Source: Chthoniobacterales bacterium
Lineage (GTDB): Bacteria > Verrucomicrobiota > Verrucomicrobiia > Chthoniobacterales > UBA10450
NCBI GenBank assembly: GCA_013695925.1
Contig: JACCZO010000030.1
Coordinates: 1 to 8,958, forward strand
Direction: 5' to 3'
Length of the DNA: 8,958 nt
The stretch's first letter is position 1. Every line of letters starts with the position of its first letter. Below are positions 1 through 6,768 of the stretch, one piece after another. Below the pieces are notes generated by a model. That model saw nothing but the letters and a program-made list of their open reading frames with translations. It did not search any database and had not been told where the DNA came from. The position numbers and the translations under genes were made by a program.

Positions 1-849
1 GGATCGTGCGGACGTTCCTCAGGCTCTGGGCTTCGCATGCGCCCGATCAGATGCCGGACTTCGCGCGGAAGGCCCCCGAACGAGTCCCAGGGCAATCGTG
101 GCTGCCCCGGTTCATCAACAGAGCGAGGTGGCGGGGGTGCAGCGCCCGTAAGCAAAAACCACATCGTGCCTCCCAAAGAATAGACCTCCGAGGCCGATGT
201 CCACCCGGCAAGTCTGTAACTGCTCAGGGCTGGCAAAGCGCGCCGCAAATTCGAGCCGTGCGTCACCGCTCTGTCCGAAGATGGGGGCCACTCCAAGCCA
301 CTGAAGGATCTTAATTCGCGGCCACGCATCGCTCGCCTTTTGCGCAGTGAGAAGAACGATGTTGTCCGGGTACAGCGCATGATGGGCGATGTCGTGCCAC
401 GCCGTCACGCGGATTGCATCCACAACCTGAAGCCCAATTCGCAACACGGCCGCCGTCGAGAGCGGGCCGTTCGCAGCCAGCCACGCAACGGCGGTTTCGC
501 CTTCGAAAAACTCTGTCACATAAATCAGTTGACCATCTTGGAGGCCGAAGTCGTAGAGCGCCGGGATGTTCGGGTGCTGGAGCGCGCGCGCTGCCGAAGC
601 CTCGGCCTGAAGCTGCTCGAGAAGTTCGTCGTTGATCGTCGGCACGGTCACCATCTCGAGCACGACCGCATGCCCGGTGACGGCGTCTTTCGCGGCGTAG
701 CTTACGGCCGTTGCGCTGCGATGCAGTTCAAGCGGAAGCTGATCCCGATCGAGCGACAGGCGATAATGTCGGAGAAACAGCTGAGAATACATGACCAGGT
801 GGCGCACAGAGGTTAACGCTGTTCTTCGACCAATGAAAATACTTCGCAT
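1..849 (-). pseudogene. Ser/Thr protein kinase-like gene: pseudokinase, frameshifted, cut by window edge
   Basis: The open frame covers 849-115 and shows a bacterial protein-kinase fold: an N-lobe starting near residue 29 (HYRLSL), an alpha-C glutamate (E83 in LQAEASAA), HPNI at 92-95, a catalytic-loop equivalent at 156-163 and an SPE motif at 207-209. Catalytic residues are replaced. The VAIK lysine is E65 (VVLEM), the HRD aspartate is A158 (HHALYPDN) and DFG reads QWL at 183-185, so phosphotransfer is unlikely and a pseudokinase or scaffold role is inferred. The C-lobe is broken by one extra base. Dropping one G of 192-193 turns the reading after DIG into SEVYSLGGTMWFLLTG and later EVRHLIGRM and EERPHD, a normal kinase C-lobe running to the window edge. 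Start: ATG at 849, or ATG at 792 (residue 20), which sits nearer the domain; neither has a Shine-Dalgarno. The frameshift may be real or a sequencing error. The kinase fold is secure; the gene's status is not. Confidence 0.8.
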
Positions 850-1181
850 GTCGGACCGGATTTACGCGTCTGGAGCGGCGGCATCTGGCCCAGGATATAC
901 ACGAGATTTCCACCGCGGTTGGACAACTGACGGCCGAAGCGTTGGAAGGGCGAGTTCCGGGACCGGTGGGGCACTGGGCCCCGTCAAACCCCAGCCGGTT
1001 CTGGGAAGTTCGCCTTTTTCATGAGGCCTTGAATCCCGACTGTTTTTGCAGCCAATCGCTGAGGAAACGCTCGCGCAAAACGACGGCGGTCCGATCTGGC
1101 GCGAAGTTTATAGTCGTCCTGCGATTATCCTGCCGAATGTTTGTCTTTACTTTCGAAGCGGGGCGCCGGTAGACTAGTGCC
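850..1181. other. Gene-free stretch between pseudokinase and PATR gene
   Basis: About 330 bp upstream of two divergent genes. No convincing complete gene is visible. A plus-strand frame open from 837 to 1172, without a credible start, contains RLERRHLAQDIHE followed by GQLTAEALEG. This loosely recalls the H-box helix of HisKA_3-type histidine kinases (ERRRLARELHD). It could be a decayed fragment or chance. The 1140-1180 part carries the candidate promoter of the downstream gene. Confidence 0.4.
1146..1175 (+). promoter_or_regulatory. Candidate promoter of the PATR gene, probably leaderless
   Basis: TTTACT (1146-1151, 4 of 6 to TTGACA), an 18-bp spacer and TAGACT (1170-1175, 4 of 6 to TATAAT). 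The -10 ends only six bases before the ATG at 1182, so transcription would begin at or next to the start codon. No Shine-Dalgarno is present. The call rests on pattern only. Confidence 0.35.
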
Positions 1182-2777
1182 ATGCCAATGCTTCCTGATT
1201 CCTGCCGGACCGCGGTTTTTTATCTGCTAGGGTTCTTACTTCTTAGTCTTCGAGTTGCTGAGGCCGAGAGCGCCACTTGGAAGCTCGATCCGACCTCCGC
1301 CGATTGGAATACGGCGGCGAATTGGACCCCCGTGACTGTACCTAACGGCCCCACTGATATAGCCACATTCAGTCTGACGAGCAATAGTGCAGTCGATGTT
1401 TCTGCCGAAACTCTCGTCGGGTCTATTGTGTTTACACCCGAAGCTAACGCTTACACGATTACAGCGCAGCCGGGGGCCGTCCTTACCATCGGAGGCACCG
1501 GCATCGATAACCAGTCAAGTGTAGTGCCTACGATCACAGAGGCTCCTGGACCGTTTGGCAGTAGCCCTGGGATTGTGAACTTTGTAGACAGCGCCAGCGC
1601 CGGAAATGTGGAGATAATTACACCGGGCGGAGGTGATGACTCCGCACTTGGCGGCGCGACATTCTTTACCGACATGGCCACCGCGGGCAATGCCGTCTTG
1701 ATCACCACCGGCGCCCAGGGCTTTGGTTCGCAGAACGGTCTCTTGCTCTTTCAAGGCGACTCTAGTGCCGGCGCCAGCACAATCACAGCAGAGGGCGGAG
1801 GCCATTCCGACGCCGCAGCTGGTGGTATCGTCTCGTTTTCGCATAATGCCAATGCGGGCACTGCTACAATGACGAGCGAGGGAGCGAAAGTCTTAGGCGC
1901 CTTTGGCGGTGAAATTGCGTTCAGTGGGAATAGCACAGCCGCTCAAGCCACTCTGATTGCGACCGGTAGCTCGGGCATCGGCGGCTTCATTGCCTTTTTC
2001 GGTAATTCCAGTGGCGGCAACTGTCGTCTCGAATTGCTCGACCTCGGCGGCTTGGAAATGGACTTCCACCATCCCCCTGGAGTCACAGTGGGCTCGATTG
2101 AGGGCAACGGCTCAGTGTTCTTGGGGCCAAACGTCCTCACCGTTGGGTCAAACAACCTGACGACCACCTTCTCTGGGGTGATCGAGGATGGCGGGGCCGC
2201 GGGAGGATTGTCAAAAATCGGCACCGGCGACCTTACTCTGCAAGGAAAAAACAGTTATAGTGGACATACGACGGTTCGCGCAGGCTCGCTCTTGCTCGAT
2301 TCTTTGAACGGCTCTGCAACCGGAGATGGACCTGTGATCGTAGCCAGTGGAACGCTGGGCGGTACGGGTACCATTGCAGGACAAGTGGTCGTCGGGACGG
2401 GAACCGGCCGCGGGGCACAGCTTGCACCGGGAACGATGCGTCGGCCCATCGGCCAACTCCTTGTGCAAGGTGACCTGTTGTTTGGCGATGGAGGAAACCT
2501 GATCATTCAAATGGACCCGCAATCGGGCACGGCTGATCAAATCACGGCGAATGGCGTGATCGTGTCTCGCACGGCCAAAGTACGAATCCAAGTTCGCCCG
2601 GGGACTCTTACCCTGGGCACAGCTTTCACGATCATTAGCAACACCGCCGCGACCCGAATCGCAGGCACCTTCAGCAATCTGTCCGACGGCGGGATCGTAA
2701 ACGTGAACGGTAACAGTCTCCAGGCCAGCTACGAAGGCGGAGATGGCAACGATCTCACGCTCACGGTCGTGCCATAA
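1182..2777 (+). CDS. Exported PATR (autotransporter-associated beta-strand repeat) protein
   Basis: A 531-residue secreted protein. Residues 1-28 form a signal peptide with hydrophobic core FYLLGFLLLSL and likely cleavage after VAEA. A TWKLDPTSADWNTAANW opening, common in verrucomicrobial and planctomycete PATR proteins, follows. Residues 130-290 hold six imperfect repeats of about 28 residues beginning at 130, 158, 186, 215, 243 and 268, each opening with G-x3-F, then a short small-residue turn and a hydrophobic strand, as expected of parallel beta-helix rungs. Residues 328-373 contain the classical PATR signature (FSGVIEDGG, LSKIGTGDLTLQG, YSGHTTVRAGSLLLD). The end YEGGDGNDLTLTVVP is typical of the family. 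No membrane beta-barrel, PEP-CTERM tail or other anchor follows, so how it is retained or exported past the outer membrane is unclear. GC is visibly lower than in the flanking genes. The function (surface structure, adhesion or matrix) is not deducible. Start ATG 1182 is chosen because it precedes the signal peptide directly. Confidence 0.88.
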   Translation: MPMLPDSCRTAVFYLLGFLLLSLRVAEAESATWKLDPTSADWNTAANWTPVTVPNGPTDIATFSLTSNSAVDVSAETLVGSIVFTPEANAYTITAQPGAVLTIGGTGIDNQSSVVPTITEAPGPFGSSPGIVNFVDSASAGNVEIITPGGGDDSALGGATFFTDMATAGNAVLITTGAQGFGSQNGLLLFQGDSSAGASTITAEGGGHSDAAAGGIVSFSHNANAGTATMTSEGAKVLGAFGGEIAFSGNSTAAQATLIATGSSGIGGFIAFFGNSSGGNCRLELLDLGGLEMDFHHPPGVTVGSIEGNGSVFLGPNVLTVGSNNLTTTFSGVIEDGGAAGGLSKIGTGDLTLQGKNSYSGHTTVRAGSLLLDSLNGSATGDGPVIVASGTLGGTGTIAGQVVVGTGTGRGAQLAPGTMRRPIGQLLVQGDLLFGDGGNLIIQMDPQSGTADQITANGVIVSRTAKVRIQVRPGTLTLGTAFTIISNTAATRIAGTFSNLSDGGIVNVNGNSLQASYEGGDGNDLTLTVVP

Positions 2778-3147
2778 GACTGACGGGAAATAAAATGGGG
2801 GTCAGCAGAAGGTATGGACAGCGCCTGCAAATTCCACTCGCATCGGACGGATTTAGCCGGATCGCGTGGTTAGATCCCTTCGCTCGACAGGCTCTGAAAG
2901 ATCCCAAACTTTTTCGTTGGGTTAAATTCATCCATGGACGTCTGCTTCACCCCAGAAGATTCGGTTCTTGACCCTTTGCTCGCACGCTTTTGTCCTGCTT
3001 TGCTTGCAACACCACACTACATGCTTCCATCTTGACTTTTGCGGACAGAAGTGGACTCTCCGAAAACTGCGAAGCGGCAAAACGGGTGGACCGCAGGTTG
3101 TAAATTACTGTAGTCCTAATCGTTAAGTTTTGCCGGCAGAGTGGGAA
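2778..3147. other. Gene-free stretch upstream of tRNA-Ala
   Basis: About 370 bp with no ORF that looks coding on either strand and a visibly lower GC content (one 60-base line, 2941-3000, counts 52%, against 72% for 5161-5220 inside serS). CTGAC at 2780-2784 and GTCAG at 2801-2805 could pair across a 16-base loop after the PATR stop, but there is no T-run, so it is not called a terminator. No repeat or mobile element is recognised. The tRNA-Ala promoter must lie at its 3' end; I see no clear -35/-10 pair. Confidence 0.5.
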
Positions 3148-3220
3148 GGGGGTATAGCTCAGTTGGTAGAGCGTCTCGTTCGCAATGAGAAGGTCAGGGG
3201 TTCGAATCCCCTTACCTCCA
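3148..3220 (+). tRNA. tRNA-Ala (anticodon CGC)
   Basis: A 73-nt cloverleaf can be folded by hand. The acceptor is GGGGGTA pairing with TACCTCC, including the G3-U70 wobble that is the main alanine identity element. The D-arm is GCTCAGTTGGTAGAGC. The anticodon stem TCTCG/TGAGA closes the loop TTCGCAA, giving anticodon CGC, which reads the GCG codon. The T-arm contains GGTTCGAATCC and the discriminator is A at 3220. CCA is not encoded (CTC follows), so the tail must be added by a nucleotidyltransferase. The gene converges on the DUF4126 gene with 13 bp between them. Confidence 0.96.
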
Positions 3221-3233
3221 CTCCCGCAAGTCT

Positions 3234-4277
3234 CTAGTCCGAGACAGGTTCGTTAGGCGGCTCGACCGGGGCCGGCGCCCGGAGTCGATTATTTACAAAC
3301 TCCACGATTTGCTGCACGCGCTCGCCGCGCCCGCGCTCGAAAATGAAGAGGTAGCCGGCGCCTTTGCCGGCCTCCGGAGCGATCAGCAGATTTTCGGAGA
3401 GAAACTTCGGCTCCCGGCGGGCGACCGCGCTCTCGAGACTGATGGTTTGCGCCCGCGCCCGCCAGCCTTTACGGGCAAGGAAGAGGAGCTTGGAGGAATC
3501 TTCGTTGGTCGCCAGCAGCATGCCGGAAGAGTTGGCAGGAATGCCTCGCACCCTTTTGGCAACGCAGGGCACGGCCCAGGCAATCGTTTCGCCTAACAAA
3601 TTCTCGTGGCTGAAGGTGGAAACGTAGCGCGACGGGAGCGACGAGGGCAGAGTCGGGGCCGTCTCGCGGTCGGCTGGACCGTTCAGCTTTTTCCAGATGA
3701 GCCAGAGTTTCACCCGAACGGCGCGCCAGATCTTGGGCGCGAAGAAGAGCAGGATGGAGAGCAGGAGAACGAAGACGACGAGAGCCCAGATCGGGTTGAA
3801 ATGGATCAGTGCGAGGCCGCCCAGAACGGCAACGTCTTCGAGCAGGCTTAACCCGATATTTGTGAACGGCTCGGGCGAAGCGTTGGTGACCAGGCGGGTG
3901 GACGCTTTGGCGGAGTGCGTGACGAGACTGGCGCCGCCCGCCGCGAGTGCGACGACGAGATCGAAAGCCGGGGTGGTTTGGCCCAGCACCCGGATCGCGA
4001 GCAGTGCGCCGCCGATCGGCCGGATAATTGTATGCACGGTGTCCCAGGCCGAATCGATCCAGGGGATTTTGTCGGCGAAAAATTCCAGCACATAAAGAGT
4101 GCCAGAGATCCAAAGAATGAGCGGGTCGCCGAGAATGGCGAGCGACTGGTACTGGGGCGCGAGCACGATCCAATGCTGATTGATCGCGAGACCGGTGACA
4201 AAAACCGTCAGGTAAAGATTCACCCCGGCCAGGCAGGCGAGGCCGAGCGCGACGCCGAGCAGCTTGAGCTGATCCAC
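3234..4277 (-). CDS. DUF4126 family membrane protein with C-terminal extension
   Basis: A 347-residue protein. Residues 1-195 match the DUF4126 family: hydrophobic N-terminal segment 4-30, the hallmark FADKIPWIDSAWDTVHTIIRPIGGA at about 67-91 split by a loop, the conserved HSAKASTRLVTNASPEP at 121-137, and two further hydrophobic stretches at 145-159 and 162-180. DUF4126 has no established biochemical role; it is an inner-membrane protein. Residues 205-347 form a soluble region of about 140 residues beyond the usual DUF4126 core. It has short strands, a Trp/Arg-rich loop and a final helix (RGERVQQIVEFVNNRL), resembling a PH-like layout; that fold is a guess. The start is GTG at 4277, with no Shine-Dalgarno, diverging from serS across 91 bp. 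The stop TAG at 3234-3236 lies in a short inverted repeat, GTCTC/GAGAC (3230-3245). Confidence 0.85.
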   Translation of the reverse strand: MDQLKLLGVALGLACLAGVNLYLTVFVTGLAINQHWIVLAPQYQSLAILGDPLILWISGTLYVLEFFADKIPWIDSAWDTVHTIIRPIGGALLAIRVLGQTTPAFDLVVALAAGGASLVTHSAKASTRLVTNASPEPFTNIGLSLLEDVAVLGGLALIHFNPIWALVVFVLLLSILLFFAPKIWRAVRVKLWLIWKKLNGPADRETAPTLPSSLPSRYVSTFSHENLLGETIAWAVPCVAKRVRGIPANSSGMLLATNEDSSKLLFLARKGWRARAQTISLESAVARREPKFLSENLLIAPEAGKGAGYLFIFERGRGERVQQIVEFVNNRLRAPAPVEPPNEPVSD

Positions 4278-4283
4278 GCAGGA

Positions 4284-4311
4284 ACTATGCGGGCCGGCGC
4301 GATGAAGTCAC
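4284..4311 (-). promoter_or_regulatory. Candidate promoter of the DUF4126 gene
   Basis: On the minus strand GTGACT (4311-4306, 4 of 6 to TTGACA), a 16-bp spacer and CATAGT (4289-4284, 4 of 6 to TATAAT). Six bases separate the -10 from the GTG start at 4277, again pointing to a leaderless message. The call rests on pattern only. Confidence 0.3.
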
Positions 4312-4333
4312 GCGCTTTCGGCGTGCTTTGCGT

Positions 4334-4360
4334 TTGCGATAGGGGCAGAGCGCTGATAAC
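4334..4360 (+). promoter_or_regulatory. Candidate promoter of serS
   Basis: TTGCGA (4334-4339), a short 15-bp spacer and GATAAC (4355-4360, 4 of 6 to TATAAT). The -10 ends eight bases before the serS ATG and no Shine-Dalgarno lies between. The spacer is shorter than ideal, so the -35 assignment is weak. No T-box leader, as used for synthetase control in Firmicutes, fits in the 91-bp divergent gap. Confidence 0.25.
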
Positions 4361-4368
4361 TCCTGCCC

Positions 4369-5643
4369 ATGCTCGACATCCGCCTCATCCGCGAACAACC
4401 CGACTTCGTGAAAAGCCGGCTCGCGACCCGGGGAGGCGATGATCATCTCAAGATCGACGAAGTGCTGGCGGTCGATGCCGAGCGCCGCAGGCTGGAAACT
4501 GCCTTGCAGCGGTGCAACGCCGATCGCAAACGGCTGAGCAAGGAAATCGGCGGCACGCGCAGCCGGGGCGAAGATTCCACCGCCGCGGAGGAACGCGTCC
4601 GGCAAATCGGTGAGGAGTCCGCGGAGCTGGTCAGGCAGGCGGCCGTGGCGGAAGAACGGCAGCGCGATTTGTTGCTCAACATCCCGAACCTGCCGCACGT
4701 CAACGCTCCGGTCGGCACGACGGCGGCGGAGAATCCGGTCATCCGAAGTTGGGGCGAGAAACCGCAGTTCGATCATCCGGTGCTCGATCATGTCGCGCTC
4801 GGTGCGAAGCTGAAACTCTTCGATGCCGAACGCGCGACGAAACTCAGCGGGAGCGGGTTTATCTGTTTTACCGGCGCCGGTGCGCGCCTGGAGCGGGCGC
4901 TCATTCAATTCATGCTCGACCTCCACACTCGCGAGCACGGTTACGTTGAAGTGAGCCCGCCCTTTCTCGTTAGGCGCGATTGCATGGTGGGGACGACGCA
5001 ACTGCCGAAGTTTGAGGAAGACATGTACGGCTTGGAAGATGGCGCGATGTTTCTTGCACCGACAGCGGAGGTGCCGGTGACCAATCTGCATCGCGAAGAA
5101 ATTCTGTCGCTCGCCAATTTACCGAAGAAATATACCGCTTACACGCCCTGCTTTCGGCGCGAAGCGGGCTCGGCGGGGCGGGAGACGCGCGGCATCATCC
5201 GCGTCCACCAGTTCGACAAGGTCGAGCTGGTGAAAATCACCGCGCCGGAAGATTCCTACGCCGAACATGAGTCGCTCACGGCGGACGCGGAGCGGGTTCT
5301 GCAGTCGTTAGGCCTGCACTATCGCGTGATTGAGCTTTGCACGGGCGATCTCGGTTTTGGCTCGGCCAAAACCTACGACCTCGAAGTCTGGTCACCTGGT
5401 CAAGGCGCCTACCTGGAAGTTTCAAGCTGCTCGAACTTCGAGGATTTCCAGGCGCGCCGGATGAATCTGCGTTTTAAGGAGGCGGACGAAAAAAACCGTT
5501 TCTGCCACACCTTGAATGGTTCGGGCACGGCCTTGCCGCGGCTCTTCGCCGCCCTCCTCGAGGCATATCAGCAAAGGGACGGCTCGGTTCGCGTCCCGGA
5601 AAAGTTGCAGCGCTATTTCGGCGAAGCCGAGATTCGCCTGTAG
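4369..5643 (+). CDS. serS: Seryl-tRNA synthetase
   Basis: A 424-residue class II aminoacyl-tRNA synthetase that charges tRNA-Ser with serine in the cytoplasm and also supplies the precursor for selenocysteinyl-tRNA where that is used. The N-terminal helical arm that grips the long variable arm of tRNA-Ser is at 1-105 (start MLDIRLIREQPDFVKSRL, charged coiled coil at 31-100). Motif 1 region is about 172-200 (ERALIQFMLDLH, VEVSPPFLV). The serine-binding TAEVP is at 232-236. Motif 2 is FRREAGSAGRETRGIIRVHQ at 262-281, and EVSSCSNFEDFQARR at 349-363 is conserved. Motif 3 is HTLNGSGTALPRLFAALLE at 380-398, with its arginine kept, though TALPRLF departs from the commoner LAVGRT form. Length and ends are normal. 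The TAG stop (5641-5643) is provided by the GTAG head of the repeat at 5639-5739. Confidence 0.97.
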   Translation: MLDIRLIREQPDFVKSRLATRGGDDHLKIDEVLAVDAERRRLETALQRCNADRKRLSKEIGGTRSRGEDSTAAEERVRQIGEESAELVRQAAVAEERQRDLLLNIPNLPHVNAPVGTTAAENPVIRSWGEKPQFDHPVLDHVALGAKLKLFDAERATKLSGSGFICFTGAGARLERALIQFMLDLHTREHGYVEVSPPFLVRRDCMVGTTQLPKFEEDMYGLEDGAMFLAPTAEVPVTNLHREEILSLANLPKKYTAYTPCFRREAGSAGRETRGIIRVHQFDKVELVKITAPEDSYAEHESLTADAERVLQSLGLHYRVIELCTGDLGFGSAKTYDLEVWSPGQGAYLEVSSCSNFEDFQARRMNLRFKEADEKNRFCHTLNGSGTALPRLFAALLEAYQQRDGSVRVPEKLQRYFGEAEIRL

Positions 5644-5739
5644 ACGCTTCGCTCTGCGAAGCGCGAGAGTTGCGGTGAATCGCAGAGTCTAACCGTGCGC
5701 CACGCGCTGACCCGTGCCTCCCAGAGGGAGGCGTCTACA
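5639..5739 (-). repeat. REPIN/BIME-like element, copy A (two GTAG-headed hairpins)
   Basis: A 101-bp element with terminal inverted repeats TGTAGACGC (5639-5647) and its complement (5731-5739). Left hairpin: CGCTTCGC (5645-5652), loop TCT, GCGAAGCG (5656-5663), eight perfect pairs. Right hairpin: GCCTCCC (5716-5722), loop AGA (TCT on the other strand), GGGAGGC (5726-5732), seven pairs. The spacer is 52 bp. The layout (tetranucleotide GTAG 5' of a hairpin, two in inverted orientation) is that of REP doublets mobilised by RAYT/TnpA-REP transposases in other bacteria. No RAYT gene is in the window. The element fills the gap between the convergent genes serS and DUF72 and supplies both TAG stops, so it may also act as a bidirectional terminator. 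Strand minus is assigned so that it reads in the same sense as copy B. Confidence 0.85.
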
Positions 5740-6607
5740 GGAGCTCGAGCTGACCGCGCTCGTTGGTCGAGACGACTGATTCCGCGCCGGGCAACGGCAA
5801 TTCGAAGCCAAGCCGCTGCGCCAGTCGCTGGCAGGTCTCGGGCGAGAATCCTTCGTAATGATTGTTCGCGAATGTCCAGACACAGCGGATCTCATCGAGA
5901 TGGTGCTGAATGCGCAGGGCCCAGCTGTCGAGCGCCGCTTCGCGCTTCCAGAGCAGTTTCCCGTAGCGATGAATGCGTTGCCCCTGCTCGTCGTATTTCG
6001 TTAGGTTGTCCCCCAGGAGCCGGAGATACAGAAAATCGGTCGTAATCGGCTGAAACTCGAAGGGCGCCTGGTTGCGCTCGTTCAGGGGGCTCATGTCGGA
6101 CCAGACCCAGCAGACGCGATGTTTCTCCAGCAGCCGGATGAAATGCGGCCGATGCCAACCGGCGTGTCGGAATTCGATCGCGAACCGGAAATCCGAAGGC
6201 AACTGCGCCACGAAATCGCGCAGCCCGATTTTTTCTTCCTTCGGTGCGTAGGAGGGCGGCAGTTGGATCAACACGACGCGCAGTTTCGGCGCGAGCGGCT
6301 CGAGGGCGCGCAGGAAAGCCGCGAGCTCGGCGCCGCAATCGCGCAAACGGCGTTGGTGGGTGATCTCGCGCGGTAATTTGCAACTGAAACGGAAGTCGGC
6401 CGGCGTCATTTCCATCCAGCGCTGGGCGACGGCGGCACTGGGCGCGCTGTAAAAGGTGGAGTCGATTTCGACCGCGGGAAAATAGCGCGCGTAAAATTCC
6501 AGCCAGCGATTGGAGGGCAAATCCTTCGGATAGAGCACCCCGCTCCATTCGTCGAAGCTCCAGGCGCAAGTGCCAATCCGGATTTTCTGCTGCTCGGTCA
6601 GATTCAA
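5735..6607 (-). CDS. DUF72 family (YecE-like) protein
   Basis: A 290-residue protein of the DUF72 family, a TIM-barrel-like fold of unknown biochemical role found across bacteria. Conserved family blocks in order: IGTCAWSFDEWSGVLYP (11-27), VEIDSTFY (46-53), FRFSCKLPREITH (72-84), LIQLPPS (113-119), FAIEFRHAGW (142-151), YLRLLG (194-199) and FANNHYEGFSP (246-256). Length is normal (about 240-300 for the family). The start is TTG at 6607: no ATG or GTG occurs in frame between the upstream stop and the first conserved block, and TTG leaves the usual short lead. It diverges from bamD across a 161-bp gap. Its TAG stop (5735-5737) is the GTAG of repeat copy A. There are no membrane segments; a cytoplasmic location is inferred. 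Confidence 0.93.
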   Translation of the reverse strand: MNLTEQQKIRIGTCAWSFDEWSGVLYPKDLPSNRWLEFYARYFPAVEIDSTFYSAPSAAVAQRWMEMTPADFRFSCKLPREITHQRRLRDCGAELAAFLRALEPLAPKLRVVLIQLPPSYAPKEEKIGLRDFVAQLPSDFRFAIEFRHAGWHRPHFIRLLEKHRVCWVWSDMSPLNERNQAPFEFQPITTDFLYLRLLGDNLTKYDEQGQRIHRYGKLLWKREAALDSWALRIQHHLDEIRCVWTFANNHYEGFSPETCQRLAQRLGFELPLPGAESVVSTNERGQLELL

Positions 6608-6729
6608 AGTGCGAGCGGAAGACCGGCGCCGACGCCGGGGTGATCCCCGCTCTTTAAGCGTATCGGATCAGAGCGCGCGGTCGCGCCTTTTCTTGGTCGT
6701 TTTGCAACGAAATGCGGCGGCGGCCCGGC

Positions 6730-6758
6730 TTGACGGGCTGCGCATCGTTCATTACCCT
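6730..6758 (+). promoter_or_regulatory. Candidate promoter of the bamD-lptE operon
   Basis: TTGACG (6730-6735, 5 of 6 to TTGACA), an ideal 17-bp spacer and TACCCT (6753-6758), which keeps the three most conserved -10 positions. The -10 ends ten bases before the ATG at 6769, so the leader would be only a few nucleotides. This is the best promoter candidate in the window and it supports the 6769 start over an upstream in-frame ATG at 6712. Confidence 0.5.
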
Positions 6759-6768
6759 GCGAATCCCA

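Noticed and set aside
340..816. Long plus-strand ORF opposite the pseudokinase
   Set aside because: It is the antisense shadow of a recognisable kinase-fold protein, and its own translation shows no domain.
2780..2805. Inverted repeat CTGAC/GTCAG as a terminator after the PATR gene
   Set aside because: Only five pairs around a 16-base loop and no T-run follows.
3230..3245. Inverted repeat GTCTC/GAGAC as a terminator between tRNA-Ala and DUF4126
   Set aside because: A five-bp stem without a T-run on either strand; too weak to call, and it overlaps the DUF4126 stop.
3469..4173. 234-codon minus-strand ORF inside the DUF4126 gene
   Set aside because: Arg/Pro/Ala-rich translation typical of an alternative frame in GC-rich DNA; the overlapping frame has conserved DUF4126 motifs.
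4285..5091. 268-codon minus-strand ORF opposite serS
   Set aside because: Antisense shadow of the unmistakable seryl-tRNA synthetase.
6712..6768. Upstream in-frame ATG extending bamD by 19 residues
   Set aside because: It would place an Arg-rich leader before a good signal peptide and overlap the best promoter candidate.
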